The translations under genes were made by a program, and so were the position numbers. Shown here piece after piece: positions 1 through 9,754 of a stretch of 22,167 nt of DNA. This DNA is from Moniliella sp. 'wahieum'. Taxonomy: Eukaryota > Basidiomycota > Moniliellomycetes > Moniliellales > Moniliellaceae. Numbering within the stretch: position 1 is the first letter of the stretch; every line of letters starts with the position of its first letter. The stretch spans positions 1-22,167 of the forward strand of contig RSEE01000146.1 in NCBI GenBank assembly GCA_003971905.1, read 5' to 3'. The notes beneath the pieces are model-generated. The model had not been told where the DNA came from. It saw only the letters and a list, made by a program, of their open reading frames with translations, and searched no databases.

Positions 1-11
1 ACGAAACGCGG

Positions 12-29
12 GGTCTGGCAGGTCTGGCA
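12..29. repeat. Tandem 9-mer GGTCTGGCA x2
   Basis: GGTCTGGCA occurs twice head to tail and is followed at once by TCAGACC, an inverted partial copy. GGTCTGG appears again near 71. The surrounding 1-567 has no reading frame that I can defend as a gene. Two small overlapping frames (174-494 minus, 311-550 plus) resemble nothing known. I treat this stretch as intergenic. Confidence 0.5.
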
Positions 30-567
30 TCAGACCATCAGGCCTCAGGGGAGGAGGAGAGGATTGTCTGGGTCTGGACAGAGGGGGGCCCTAAGAACGG
101 GCAGTGGTCCGTGCTGGAGCGGGATTACGCGGCACATCAGCGATAATATGATGGGGATGGATGATGGTATGGCTTAGCATATGCTGGGGTAAATGAGTGC
201 CCCCACACTCTGACCGAAGTACCTGACGAGGCTGGGCATGACAAAATTGAGGCACGGAATAGATGTACTGATGGGTCCGGGAGGGGAGTGCCTGTGGCGG
301 GCGGGATGGGATGGCAGGGAAAATAGCTGTCGAGCGATACGCATCAGCTCTGTGTGGGTGGTCGGTCGGCTACTACCGCATATATTACGCTGCCGAATAT
401 GACGGAGGACGCTTTCTGAGGGTGATCGTGGTTTTGTGTGCCCTCTCCCTATATGCCCTCCACCTCCGCACGATCGGAGCAGAATACGGTTCATATGTTT
501 ATCCCCCCTGCTCCCACCTGCCTCCTAACCCCGCCCCGTTTATCGTTTAAGCCGATCCTCATATTCG

Positions 568-574
568 TATAAAA
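568..574 (+). promoter_or_regulatory. TATA box of the proline-rich gene
   Basis: TATAAAA sits 72 bases before the ATG at 646, in a region that turns CT/C-rich immediately downstream, as fungal 5' UTRs often do. An earlier ATG at 590 is only about 15 bases past the TATA box and would probably lie upstream of the transcription start. Confidence 0.5.
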
Positions 575-645
575 CCCTCTCCCCCGCAAATGCAACCCCC
601 CACACTCCTCCCCCGCCGCCACCCCCCATCAGTCCTCCTTCACAT

Positions 646-2444
646 ATGCCCCCGCTGGCTCCGTCGCTTGCATCGCTCCTGGGCCCAGTCCGTCGCCCAC
701 CAGCTGCGCCCGTCGCCCACCCCGCCCTCGGCGCCACCCTCACCCTCCTCCTCGCCACCGCTGCCGGCGCTACCGCCTTGCCACCCTTCTTATCGGCCGT
801 GCCTCTGCGCCACGCCGTCTACGTCGTGTGCTGGCCGCTCGCACCCGTGCCACGGATCTCCTGCACAGCAAACAATGCCGAACGAATGTTCCGTGCTCAA
901 GCCGAAAACCAAGTTAAACGCGTCCAGCACGAAGCTAATCTCGCCGCTCGCCACTACACCCACTCCCTCCTCCAAGCCCAAACCAACAACCAGTCCGTAC
1001 TCTCTTTCCTCTGCTGTAGGGTCAACCGCAGCTGCCGACCCCACGCCGACAGCGCCTTCGCAACAATACGTTACCTCGCCTTCCAATTTACCCATTGCTG
1101 GTGATATCCAACTCTCTTCTCCTTGTACTTATCCACCTGCCTGCCACCCTAAGCATTGCTCAGAACTGACTTTTTTGTACTTTCCACTGTGCCACACCTC
1201 CGCCTCAGGCTTGTATGGCAACCCAAAGATTCTCGGAGCCGTTTCTGCCTGGTTTCGCCTGATGGATCGCCCTGCGTATCGGCATCGGTCGCGGTGGTCG
1301 ATCGCCATGGCAATAAAGAAGGTCACCCTTTTCCCCGTGTGTACGTTCATTACGCCCTTCAGCTCTTCCACAGACCTAAGCACTCACCCTGTTTCTGTTC
1401 CAGATAAACGGGTGACGGAGGAGAGAGTCACCAAACCTGTGGACCTACCATTGCGTTGCCCCCATCTGCTCCCATCGTGCTCAGTCGGAGCAACGAGATG
1501 AGGGACAAAGCCCAGACAGAGAAAGAGTCCGAGAAAGGCTCTGGATCTGAACCTGATGTCGTGCCGCGACCCTTCTGTCCCCGCGTTCTCCCTCGCCCCG
1601 TGACAGTTGCAGCGACCGATGCCAACAAAGCCAGCGGTACAACACTCCCTTTTGCACCCAGTCCTAGTCCGGCTGTGAAGAAGACAGGGACTAATGCCAA
1701 TCAACCTCCTGTCACCATGTATCAAGCCCCTACTACGCCGCGTCCCACCACGGCTATCCCACCGCAAACACCTGTGTGTGCAACGCGCGCGAGACCCCAA
1801 AGCCGAGCCAGAGACATTCAGTCAACAAGCCGCATCCGTCCCACTATGGCGTTACCCCCCAGACCCCATGTGGTATCGCCTACGCAGAGGTCCAAAACAA
1901 ATGCATCTACTGCGTGTGCGGCACATCAAGTTGCACCCCACTTCAGTCCACCGTGGTTAAAGCTGATTCCGTACCACGTCCGACCATTGCTGCCCCCACA
2001 AACTCCAATTGTGGTGCAAGCTGCACGAGGACTTGAGGGGGAGAGATCGACCCTTGCCACTCCCCGACCAACCATGGCGATCCCCCCGCAGACGCCTATC
2101 GTGAAGCAGGCTGCGTCGCTTGCCAGTGGCACGGCGCAATCCCCCTTTTGGTACTGAAACTAACTCCCTGAAGAAGTTGTAGCAATGGGCTTGTGCCCAA
2201 CCGTCGACACGGACGTCGCGGGGTCTCGATGTCCCGACTCCACTTTGTTGGGGTGTGGTGGGATGAGGACCAACATGGGATTATGCCGTCTACAGTGCAA
2301 GACACGACCGTGCCCGTAGAACGGGATACGGCGCACGACGCAATGGTGATGCTGGAGATGGTGCGGAAGCACCAAGACGAGGCGACGAAGAGTACGGCGG
2401 GCCGGCTCAGTGAAGACAGATTGTCGAGCCCTAAGCATGAATAG
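646..2444 (+). CDS. Unrecognised proline-rich repeat protein, probably membrane-anchored
   Basis: I do not recognise a family. The ATG at 646 follows a TATA box and opens a frame with a hydrophobic, Ala/Leu/Thr-rich segment (about residues 28-50) that could be a signal anchor. A basic helix-like stretch rich in R, A, Q and E follows (codons near 880-990), containing NNAERMFRAQAENQVKR. A likely 63-base intron lies at 1341-1403. After it comes a low-complexity Pro/Thr/Ala/Lys region carrying five degenerate RPT-x-A-x-PPQTPIV motifs and one small cysteine group. A hydrophilic C-terminal stretch ends with SSPKHE and a TAG at 2442-2444. The reading moves between frames several times, like all other genes here, so the start, the exon structure and whether 2160-2444 belongs to it are uncertain. 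A secreted or surface protein, or a disordered scaffold, are possible roles; neither is shown. Confidence 0.4.
1341..1403 (+). other. Probable intron in the proline-rich gene
   Basis: The donor GTACGT, a CCTAAGC branch-like site and the acceptor CTGTTCCAG bound 63 bases. A phase-1 junction joins T|AT into a Tyr codon and links the upstream frame (IKKVTLFPV) to KRVTEERVTKPV without a stop. Confidence 0.5.
1441..2110 (+). repeat. Five degenerate copies of RPT-x-A-[IL]-PPQTPIV
   Basis: Copies seen: PTIALPPSAPIV (from 1444), RPTTAIPPQTPV (near 1740), RPTMALPPQTPC (near 1829, needs one added C), RPTIAAPPQTPIV (near 1979, needs one added C) and RPTMAIPPQTPIV (near 2067). The middle two are clean only after a one-base repair inside a C run. 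Spacing is uneven (roughly 300, 90, 150 and 90 bases), so this is a dispersed intragenic repeat and not a tight tandem array. Confidence 0.6.
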
Positions 2445-3399
2445 AAAGCGGCCTGGTTGAAGACCTCTCCTGTTGCGGACAAGAAGGAGAAGTGAGGTGA
2501 GCCTTGGGAATTGTATAAGCGAATGTCCCCCCCTTTTATTCGTTCTCTCGTTCCTTGTCCATCTGGGATATGGAAGCTGTACCAATACATTGTCTATACG
2601 TTTCGTATGCTTTCCTCGATTGACAGGAGAACCCGCGGGGCTTTTGTCGTTATACAGTGTCAGCGTGTAGTGTGGCGCCCCACACACGCTCTCTTTGCCG
2701 CTCCTTTTTGTTTGTAGGGCAAGGAGAAGTATATTTCACAGAACCAAAAGGATTGTCTAAACGTCTGAACTGTGAACTGCTAACCGAGATTGGACAGGAA
2801 TGAACGAGCGAGTTTGCCTATTCTCCTTATCCACCCTCCGACGTCACAAACAAGATACTGCTTGAATGAGAGTCCAATGGTTGCGCTTGGATCAATTGAT
2901 GACCCTCAACATTCGACTTCAGTCAAGAGACCAAGCCTCAAGTCCTGGAACGAGCCTATGTAGTATTGGGGAAATGCACTCTCCACAACCCCCGCATATA
3001 TATTCTTCCAAGGGTTGGCCTTTGCGTAGCGTCACATGTGTGCACAAACCGGACAGCGAAATTCGATGGGAAGCAGTAAAGGCCACCATATGGAACGAGG
3101 GAGAACGATCTGCATAGTCAGCCAGCTGCCCCTTCTCGTTATTCCACCTCGTGTCTGCTGTGTGGAGCCTCCGCGACCATTCCAAAATCCAATGGCGTGC
3201 AACGTTTCGCAACCCGCCGGATACTATAACGGGGTCAAATTTGAAACTGTGCACGTTCGTTGCCTGCGTCAATTGATTATGATTTCCGGGGCAGTATTGA
3301 GTTGTGAGTCACAAGTGCACAAATCCAAGTCCCAAGCCGGGTTGCGCGCCAAAGGCAGCGACCCACACCACCACCGCCCCTCTCTACTCGTCAGCCGCG
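2445..3399. other. Intergenic region upstream of the methionyl-tRNA synthetase
   Basis: About 950 bases lie between the proline-rich gene and the synthetase gene. An AT run TATATAT occurs near 2996. Frames here are short, lack family resemblance and change strand. It probably holds the 3' UTR of the first gene and the promoter of the second. I see no RNA gene. Confidence 0.5.
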
Positions 3400-5542
3400 A
3401 TGGGCTCTCTCTCCGCCAGCCCGTTTCCCACGTCCCCCACACCTTCTGGTCCCCAGCACGTGGCGCCTTCCGTCGCACCAGCCAAGTATACGGCCCAGTC
3501 TGCGCCACCCAGATCTCTCCCACCCTCTCCTCGGTGCCCTTGGCGGAGCGCAGCGATGCCGAGCGCAATGTGCTCATCACCTCCGCCCTTCCCTATGTCA
3601 ACAATGTGCCCCATCTCGGCAACATCATTGGATCGACGTTGAGTGCGGATGTGTATGCTCGTTACAGCCGCTCGCGCAACCGCAACACGTTGTACATTTG
3701 TGGCACGGACGAGTACGGTACGGCGACCGAAACCAAGCATTGGAAGATGGTGTGACGCCACAGGAGCTGGTGGACAAGTACCACGCCCTTCATAAGATTG
3801 CCTACGACTGGTTTGATATTGGGTTTGACTATTTTGGTCGCACCACGACCGAGTGGCAAACGAAAATTGCCCAAGACATCTTTCTCAAGCTCCATGCCAA
3901 TGGCTTTGTCGAGGAGCGCACCATCACCCAACTGTACTGCGACAAGGACCAGCGCTTCCTGGCAGACCGTTACGTGGAGGGAATTTGTCCCAAGTGTGGT
4001 TACGAAGATGCACGTGGCGATCAGTGCGACAAGTGTGGCTCCTTGTACGATGCGATGGAGCTGAAGCATCCGCGGTGCAAGACGTGCAACTCGACCCCAG
4101 CTCCCAAAGAGACCAAACATATCTTTCTCCGCATCGACTTGCTCCAACCAGCGACCGAGACGTGGGCGCGCCAAGCGGCCGTCGAAGGAAGCTGGAGCAG
4201 CAACTCTGTCCACATTACCGAGAGCTGGTTTAAGGAAGGCCTGCGACCGTTTAGTCTGACGCGTGATCTCAAGTGGGGGGTGAAGGTGCCATTGCCCGGG
4301 TACGAGGACAAGGTATTTTACGTGTGGTACGATGCACCGATTGGCTATCCATCCATCACGGCCAACTATGCGCCGAGGTATGGGAGCGTGGTGGAAGAGC
4401 CCGGAGCAAGTGTCGCTGTACCAGTTTATGGGAAAGGACAATGTTCGCTTCCATACTGTCATCTTCCCCTCGACGTTGATTGGCACCAAGGACAAGTGGA
4501 CCAAACTGCAACAGATCAGCACAACCGAGTACCTCCAGTACGAAGGAGGCAAGTTCAGCAAGAGCCGCAACGTTGGAGTATTTGGTGATAAGGCGGCCGA
4601 GACAGGGGTACCGGCCAGCGTATGGCGGTACTATCTCTTGGCCAACCGGCCTGAAACGGCGGATTCCAGTTCTCCTGGGCCGAGTTTATTGCGCGCAACA
4701 ACAATGAACTCTTGGCCAATCTGGGCAACTTTGTCAACCGCGTTCTGATTTGTGCCAAGAACTACCAAGGGATCTTGCCTCCCGTTCCAGCCGAGCTACC
4801 GATGCCAAGACCGAAGGACACGCGCTCTACGCGGCGCTGGTCAAGGACGTCAATGTGCTACTGGGCCAGTATGCGGACCATATGGAGGCGGCCCGGTTGC
4901 GCGCTGGGCTTCAAACCGCAATGGCCATCTCGGCCCGGGGCAACCTGTTTTTAACCGAGTCCAAGCTGACCAAGGCGCTGTTTGTCGAGCATCCCACCAC
5001 GTGCAACGCCGTGGTTCATGCGACAGTCAGCCTCATCTACCTTCTCAGTGCCGTCGTTGCGCCCTTTATGCCGTCGACGCCAATGACATTTGGTTCAGCT
5101 CAACGCACCACCGCGGGCTCTACCCTTCCCCCAGAGGCCGGACAGAAGGGTGGTCGGCCATTGGGCCCCGCCAGAGCTACTGGCCGACACCATCGGCAAG
5201 CCTAAGCACCTTTTCAAGCCCATCGATCCCAAAATGGAAGAGGTGTGGCGGACCCAGTTTGGCGGAGCCAAGCCAAGGAGAGACGGCCAAACCGGCTCTG
5301 AGTAAATCACAAGCAGCCAAGCTTGCGAAAAAGGCCAAAAAGGAAGCAGAGGCGGCGGCGGCGGCCAAGATCCCCAACACTCCCGAAGCCAAGGCGTTGC
5401 GGCCAAGATTGAAGCACAGGGCGTGGCCGTGCGCGAGGCTAAGGCGGCAGCCAAAGCGGATGACTCCAAGCAGGCGGCTGTCGAGGCCAGCGTCCAAGAG
5501 TTGCTGCAGCTCAAGGAGCAGCTGGCTAAGCTCTCGGTTTGA
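3400..5542 (+). CDS. MES1: Methionyl-tRNA synthetase, cytosolic, with C-terminal WHEP domain
   Basis: This enzyme charges tRNA-Met with methionine (class I aminoacyl-tRNA synthetase). The catalytic core starts near 3564 with [19 protein letters not shown], in which HLGN is the HIGH-type motif. It is followed by [10 protein letters not shown] and [14 protein letters not shown] zinc-knuckle insert ([18 protein letters not shown], then CKTC) lies near 3986-4090. Next come [18 protein letters not shown] (near 4316), [10 protein letters not shown] and the KMSKS-type loop [13 protein letters not shown] (near 4550). The anticodon-binding helical domain follows. After a Lys/Ala-rich linker, about 40 residues match a WHEP domain ([12 protein letters not shown] through [14 protein letters not shown]), then TGA at 5540. 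There is no GST-like N-terminal domain; about 50 Ser/Pro-rich residues precede the core. The ATG at 3400 is the last one before the core in a compatible frame. About ten frame breaks are present (for example 3737, 4373, 4388, 4667, 4800, 5079, 5092, near 5276 and 5399). Almost all are single missing bases; the one near 5276 is ambiguous. Confidence 0.93.
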
Positions 5543-5712
5543 CGTCGTGGTCCCACCGCTGTGGCTACTGGTTTAGTTTTTCCCTCCTTCATCCATCCTC
5601 CTTTCCCCAGTACATTGGACCAGGACAGGACAGACCTAGCAGATAGTCAAGGGTATCGTATATCATCGTTGCACAACAAGACGCAGCATGCGAGGGATCG
5701 TCGTCGCTGGGC

Positions 5713-6080
5713 TCACACCAGGCGCCAAACCAACCAGAGCAAGATGACGCTGGCCATGACGGTCAACGTGAGGCGCCAGCCCTGCAGATTGACCACCTTT
5801 TGGGTAAGACTGGTCGAGGAGCGCTGCAGGCTGGCCGAGGCCATCGAGCGCGCGCTCGGCCCCAGGAAGGAGCGAGGTGCGCTGGGCCTCGGCATCGGCG
5901 TGGATGTCGACGGTGACCGCGTGCTGGAGCGAGGGTGGGGGCGGCGTGGTCAGGGAGCAGCGCCGCGCGGAGCAGCGCAGAGGAGTGGAGGATACGCACC
6001 AGATTGCGCACCTGGGAGTGGAGGGCGCCCAGGGCAGCGTCGTTCTGCTGCTCGTACGTGCGTGCAGCCGTCGAGGACAT
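5713..6080 (-). CDS. Bet1/Sft1/GS15-like Qc-SNARE
   Basis: This small tail-anchored SNARE would act in ER-Golgi or intra-Golgi vesicle fusion. Translation on the minus strand starts MSSTAARTYEQQNDAALGAL at 6080. After splicing it gives SQVRNL-HAVTVDIHADAEAQ, which aligns without gaps to the SNARE heptads of Bet1 and GS15. The Gln of AEAQ falls at the zero layer, so it is a Q-SNARE. SLQRSSTSLTQKVVN follows, then a single C-terminal membrane segment (WRLTLTVMASVILLWLVWRL) and TGA. Total length is about 98 residues, typical of the family. One frame break lies between LLPGAERALD and SLQRSS (near 5835-5845). It converges on the synthetase gene, with 170 bases between stops. Bet1, Sft1 and GS15 cannot be told apart from this alone. 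Confidence 0.8.
5924..5999 (-). other. Intron inside the SNARE motif
   Basis: On the minus strand the donor is GTGCGT and the acceptor CTCCAG, with a CTGAC branch site about 26 bases before the acceptor. The intron is 76 bases. Removing it joins RNL to HAVTVDIH with the exact spacing of other Bet1-type SNAREs, which is strong support. The intron is unusually GC-rich and codes openly in one frame, so an unspliced reading looks deceptively continuous. Confidence 0.85.
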
Positions 6081-6630
6081 GGCGGATGGCGGCGGCTGGG
6101 CGGCCTGAATGCGTATCGCCGCTGCCACCCATGACGCAACGTGGCAGCGGAATCTGCCCTCGCCGCTTCCGCCTCGCGACCCAGAATGGGTGATCCAGTT
6201 TTTTTCGTGGCGGTGAATGTCATCTCATCCCGTTCTCCGCCAGCGTTACTACCTACGGTTTGCCCCTGGGGCTAGAGAGTGTCCTACGCGTGCCGGGCAA
6301 TTGACGATGGGCCGTGGCTACCACTGGCTGTGCGCCCCTGGCGCAGGTAGCGCCGATACGTTTTGCACTATGCATGGACAGGTCCAAAACAGTATACGAC
6401 CGTTCAAAACGTTAACAAACGTCAGACGCTGCGCAATAAGCCGAGCACTTGTCATTCCGTGATCTGCCCAATAATGCAGCGCAGCACGTGGCTTTGGCCT
6501 GCTGCTGTGGCTTGTCCAGGTTCAAGCTCTAGAGAGTTCAAGCTGACGTTCAGGCCTTCAGGTCGACGTGACCCGCGTGTGACCGACCAGGAGGCCTGCT
6601 CAGGCGGAGGCCGCCCCTAATGCGCCAAAA

Positions 6631-6645
6631 CTGAGGACCCCTCAG
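6631..6645. repeat. Short perfect inverted repeat CTGAGG/CCTCAG
   Basis: CTGAGG and CCTCAG are separated by three bases. The arms share the CCTCAG core of the heptamer array just downstream. A stem this short is not a convincing terminator on its own. Confidence 0.4.
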
Positions 6646-6668
6646 TGCCTCGCGCCTCATCAGCCTCT

Positions 6669-6762
6669 TAGGTCTCAGGGTCTCGGGCTTCTGGCCGCAG
6701 TATGGCGGCTTCAGCCCCAGGAGGCCTCAGGCCTCAGGGACTCTCAGATCTCAGATCTCAGG
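6669..6762. repeat. CTCAG heptamer array (NYCTCAG)
   Basis: Five heptamers lie at 6724-6761: GCCTCAG twice, a GGA interruption, then CTCTCAG, ATCTCAG and ATCTCAG. GTCTCAG and a related GTCTCGG occur near 6671-6686. The same GGCCTCAGGG sequence is found at 41-50, and an inverted relative (GTGAGGCCTGAGG) near 7640. Confidence 0.6.
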
Positions 6763-7402
6763 ACGTAGGTAGGTTGGAGGACGTTTCGTGTCTTGCTCCA
6801 ACAAATGACGTGCTCGTTTCTCCCCCAAAGTTGACTGACATGTGACACGTTGACCCCGCCCCCCAGTCCTGTGCTGCACACAAGACTGTACATTCGGTTG
6901 GTGTACCGATCACATCACACTCCCTCGGTGGGCATTTCGTACCTATGGGCAAACCTGCATCCACATATGGCAAGTTGATTATTGCTGGGCTTTACACGAG
7001 TTTTAACCCTGTCTCCACAAAAGCTTCGTAAAAGTAGTAGGATGCGACTCGGTAAGAAATATATGGCCCCTTGAAGTCTGAGGCACCGCGCTCCACACTA
7101 CTTGGGATGAATTCGCCGCGCAAGATTCGTCCAGATGGCATGGCTGGCATCATGGCAGTAGTGGGTGTGGGTGTGGTCATATACCGCAGGGGGGCTATGG
7201 CGTTGGGTGCAGTAAGTATAGGATGGGCGGGGCTTGAAGCTGAAGTTCAAGCGTCTGCCAGCAGCGCCGTCTCGGTGCCTTTGATTGATGCGCGGGGACA
7301 TGGACAGTAGATCCATCGGCGCAGACACGCTCTAAGGCCGAAGGGGGGAAAGGCGGCTTGGTGACTCTACTGTGTCGAGCGAAAAAGAGAAAACAAAAAT
7401 TG

Positions 7403-7447
7403 ATCATCGATGATTAATGATTGGTGTCACCGGTCACCGGTCTCACC
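7403..7447. repeat. Palindrome cluster
   Basis: ATCATCGATGAT (7403-7414) is a perfect 12-base palindrome. Nine bases later, GGTGTCACCGGTCACCGG and the following TCTCACC (7423-7447) form two overlapping ACCGGT palindromes flanked by GGTG and CACC. This could be a regulatory-protein binding cluster about 720 bases upstream of the transporter ATG. Confidence 0.4.
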
Positions 7448-7875
7448 ACACTGGCCACACTCCTCCTCTCCCACAAGGCGCTGAACCTCCGGCAGCAGGC
7501 ACGGCGCCTGTGCCCCCGCATCCAGCCTCGTATCCGTTTGTCCCGTGGTGCGAGCTATTTTGCCGAAGCGGCGGGACCAGGAACCACCAGCCAGCAGCGC
7601 CCAGGCCTGCCAGGTGTCAGCACATGCCGTGAGGCACTCGTGAGGCCTGAGGCCCTGTTAGATCGTAGCGCTTACAGCCGGCATCTGCCTGCTGTGGTTT
7701 GGGTAAGATTGCGTGCGCGCTGCGTGAGACCGCCTTTTCATCCGTGCACTGTCCAGTCGCCTCCCTAATCCCACAGCCACACGCCAAAACTATAGTGCCT
7801 TCTGCCTCTTGCCTCCTCTGTCTCTGAGCAGGAGTGTGCGTGGCGGGCCTCCCAAAATTCTCTCTGACGCGGGTT

Positions 7876-7884
7876 TATTTATAA
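7876..7884 (+). promoter_or_regulatory. TATA box of the transporter gene
   Basis: TATTTATAA is followed within 30 bases by a long CT-rich tract (about 7905-7990), the usual look of a fungal transcription start region. The ATG at 8165 is about 280 bases downstream, leaving room for a long or spliced leader. Confidence 0.5.
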
Positions 7885-8164
7885 GAGGCAATATCCCCCC
7901 GACTCCACACCTCTTTTGTTCTTTCCCGCTTCAAACACCCGCACCCTACTCTCGTCCCTCTACCGCTTTGCCCGACCCAGCAAGCAGCCAATTCGCACAA
8001 GATCTTCACTTGTGTGCCGTGTGCTTTCCTCCGTGGCCCGACGCCCACTCTCGAACCTTGAAGCTTCTCCCTAGCCCCCTTCGCACCAAGCTTCAACAAG
8101 AACCTTCGCCCATTTACCGTCCACATCACTCCATCTCGTGCACATTTCCGCCCACACTTTTCCC

Positions 8165-9754
8165 ATGTCGGTCTACAGTCCTCATTCGGATAAGTTCTCC
8201 GATCACAGCCCAAGCGCAGGCTACGATCAAACATCCATCTCAAGCAAGAACGGCTACAGCCACGCCAAGGAGAAGGCCACCCGGACCAGACCATTGAGGA
8301 GGCCTTTTTTGACCCGAACAATGCTGATTCTGCCAAATACAAAAAGTTGTCCTGGTTTCAACTGGGCTTGCTCTTGCTCGTCGAGGCGGTTGCGCTTGGC
8401 AGTTTGTCCCTCCCAGCATCCTACGACACGGTCGGCATGGTAGCCGGTGTGATTATCACCTTTGTCGTTGGGCTCCTCACCCTCTACACCGCCTATGTTG
8501 TGGGCGCGGCCAGCAACAAATATGCTGACCGTGTGGTCTCTTACAATGATCTGGTTGCCCTTATGTGGGGGCCTGGGGCGGTGAGCTGTGCGGAATTGCC
8601 TTCGTCGTCTTCCTAACGCTCGCCAACGGTAGCCACGCTCTCACGGGCGCCATTGCATTGGAGACAATTTCCGATCAGCGGGGGTGCAACCTTCTCTGGT
8701 CTGGTGTCTCTGCCATCGTCTTGTTTATCCTCGCCCTGCCCCGATCCTTTTCTGAGCAATCCTGGCTTGGCGTGGCCGACTTTATCAGCATCATCACCAG
8801 CATCTTGATTACCATCATTGCTACTGGTACTTTTCTTCCTCTCCCAAACTCATTCAGCGTCCTAGTGTATATCTCATTACTGATCTCGTTTTTGCTCCAC
8901 ACCAGGTGTGTCTTCCCACGGTGGTAAGGGAATTGATATCTGGGTCGGCGCCCCGACCAACCCAAGCCCTCCATTTTCTGAAGTCATTGTGCGGTTGTCA
9001 ACATCGCCTTTGCCTTCAGTTTTGTAGTCAACCAACCCTCGTTCCAAACCGAACTCAAGAACCGTAAAGACTACATGAAGGTACATGAACATCCCCTTCC
9101 CCTGATTTGGCATTACCTCCATTAGCCACAGGATACTGACCCGGGTGCCTCTGCTAGTCGGTTTCGTTGCTGATGGCAGCGGAGTGGATCATCTACATTC
9201 TGACTGGCGCCTTGATTTACGCCTTGTGGGCAAGGGGGTGCCTTCCCCTGCGCTTCTGGCATCTAGCCACACTGTTCGTCGGTCGGATTTGGTATTGCTT
9301 TGGTCGTCATCTTTGTGTCGGGCTCGATCAACACGGTTGCAGCTGCCCGTTATGTGCATCACCGCATCTTCAAAAACACGCCTCACAAGTACATCTCCAC
9401 CCCTCTTGGAATTGGGGCGTGGGTGGCGATTGTATTTGGCTTGACCGTGATTGGCTGGGTGGTTGCTGAGGCCATCCCGGCATTCAGCCTCATTCTTAGC
9501 ATCATCTCTGCCATTTGTGTGTCCGGCTTCTCGTTCTATTTGCCAGGCTTCATTTGGTTCTACCTCTTGCGCGAAGGCGCCTGGAACAGCTCGGCCAAGA
9601 ACATCGCACTGAGCATCCTCAACACTTTCCTTATTCTTCTTGGATTCTTCTTCTTTGTCGGAGGGATGTATGGCTCGGTGGTCAGCTGCGGGACACATAC
9701 CGTCACAACGAGGCCAGTACTCCCTTCTCGTGCCAGTGGAACCACAGGTCATGA
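8165..9754 (+). CDS. AAAP-family amino-acid transporter (fungal Mtr-like)
   Basis: This is a multi-pass membrane permease, most likely for neutral or aromatic amino acids by analogy with Neurospora Mtr; the substrate is inferred. A hydrophilic cytosolic N-terminus of about 45 Ser-rich residues begins MSVYSPHSDKFSDHS. It leads to IEEAFFDPNN and KYKKLSWFQLG, then the first membrane segments with ALGSLSLPASYDTVGMVAG, the family's unwound TM1 region. About ten hydrophobic segments follow, including VVFLTLANGSHAL, NIAFAFSFVVNQPSF, AAEWIIYILTGALIYA and a GFGIALVVIFVSGSINTVAA segment with RYVHHRIF after it. The C-terminus STPFSCQWNHRS, ending in TGA at 9752, resembles the PFSC endings of fungal AAAP proteins. 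Length is about 480 residues. Two introns are present. Frame breaks at 8276, 8574, 8991, 9226, near 9270 and near 9690 all need one added base. Confidence 0.88.
8827..8905 (+). other. Transporter intron 1
   Basis: Donor GTACTT, branch-like TTACTGAT and acceptor CACACCAG; 79 bases, phase 1. Removal joins IIATG to VSSHGGKGIDIWVGAP in frame. Confidence 0.8.
9081..9157 (+). other. Transporter intron 2
   Basis: Donor GTACAT, branch ATACTGACC near 9133 and acceptor TCTGCTAG; 77 bases, phase 0. Removal joins LKNRKDYMK to SVSLLMAAEWIIY. Confidence 0.8.

Larger units (their letters stand above)
6081..7875. other. Long divergent intergenic region
   Basis: About 1.8 kb separate the SNARE start (minus) from the transporter promoter (plus). 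It contains the CTCAG heptamer array, several AGGCCT palindromes (near 6591, 6723, 6730, 7602 and 7644) and a palindrome cluster at 7403-7447. None of the open frames here resembles a known protein or shows a conserved motif. No tRNA or rRNA is recognised. Confidence 0.5.

Noticed and set aside
2096..2590. 164-codon minus-strand frame
   Set aside because: No recognisable motif, and it overlaps the plausible plus-strand C-terminus of the proline-rich gene. Not fully excluded, but weaker.
3662..4570. 302-codon open frame on the minus strand
   Set aside because: It lies entirely antisense to conserved methionyl-tRNA synthetase coding sequence and has no family resemblance.
6500..6560. GGTTCAAGCTC as a tRNA T-arm
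   Set aside because: No acceptor, D or anticodon stems can be paired around it.
9189..9752. 187-codon open frame on the minus strand
   Set aside because: Antisense to the transporter membrane segments; its charged composition is the mirror of hydrophobic codons.
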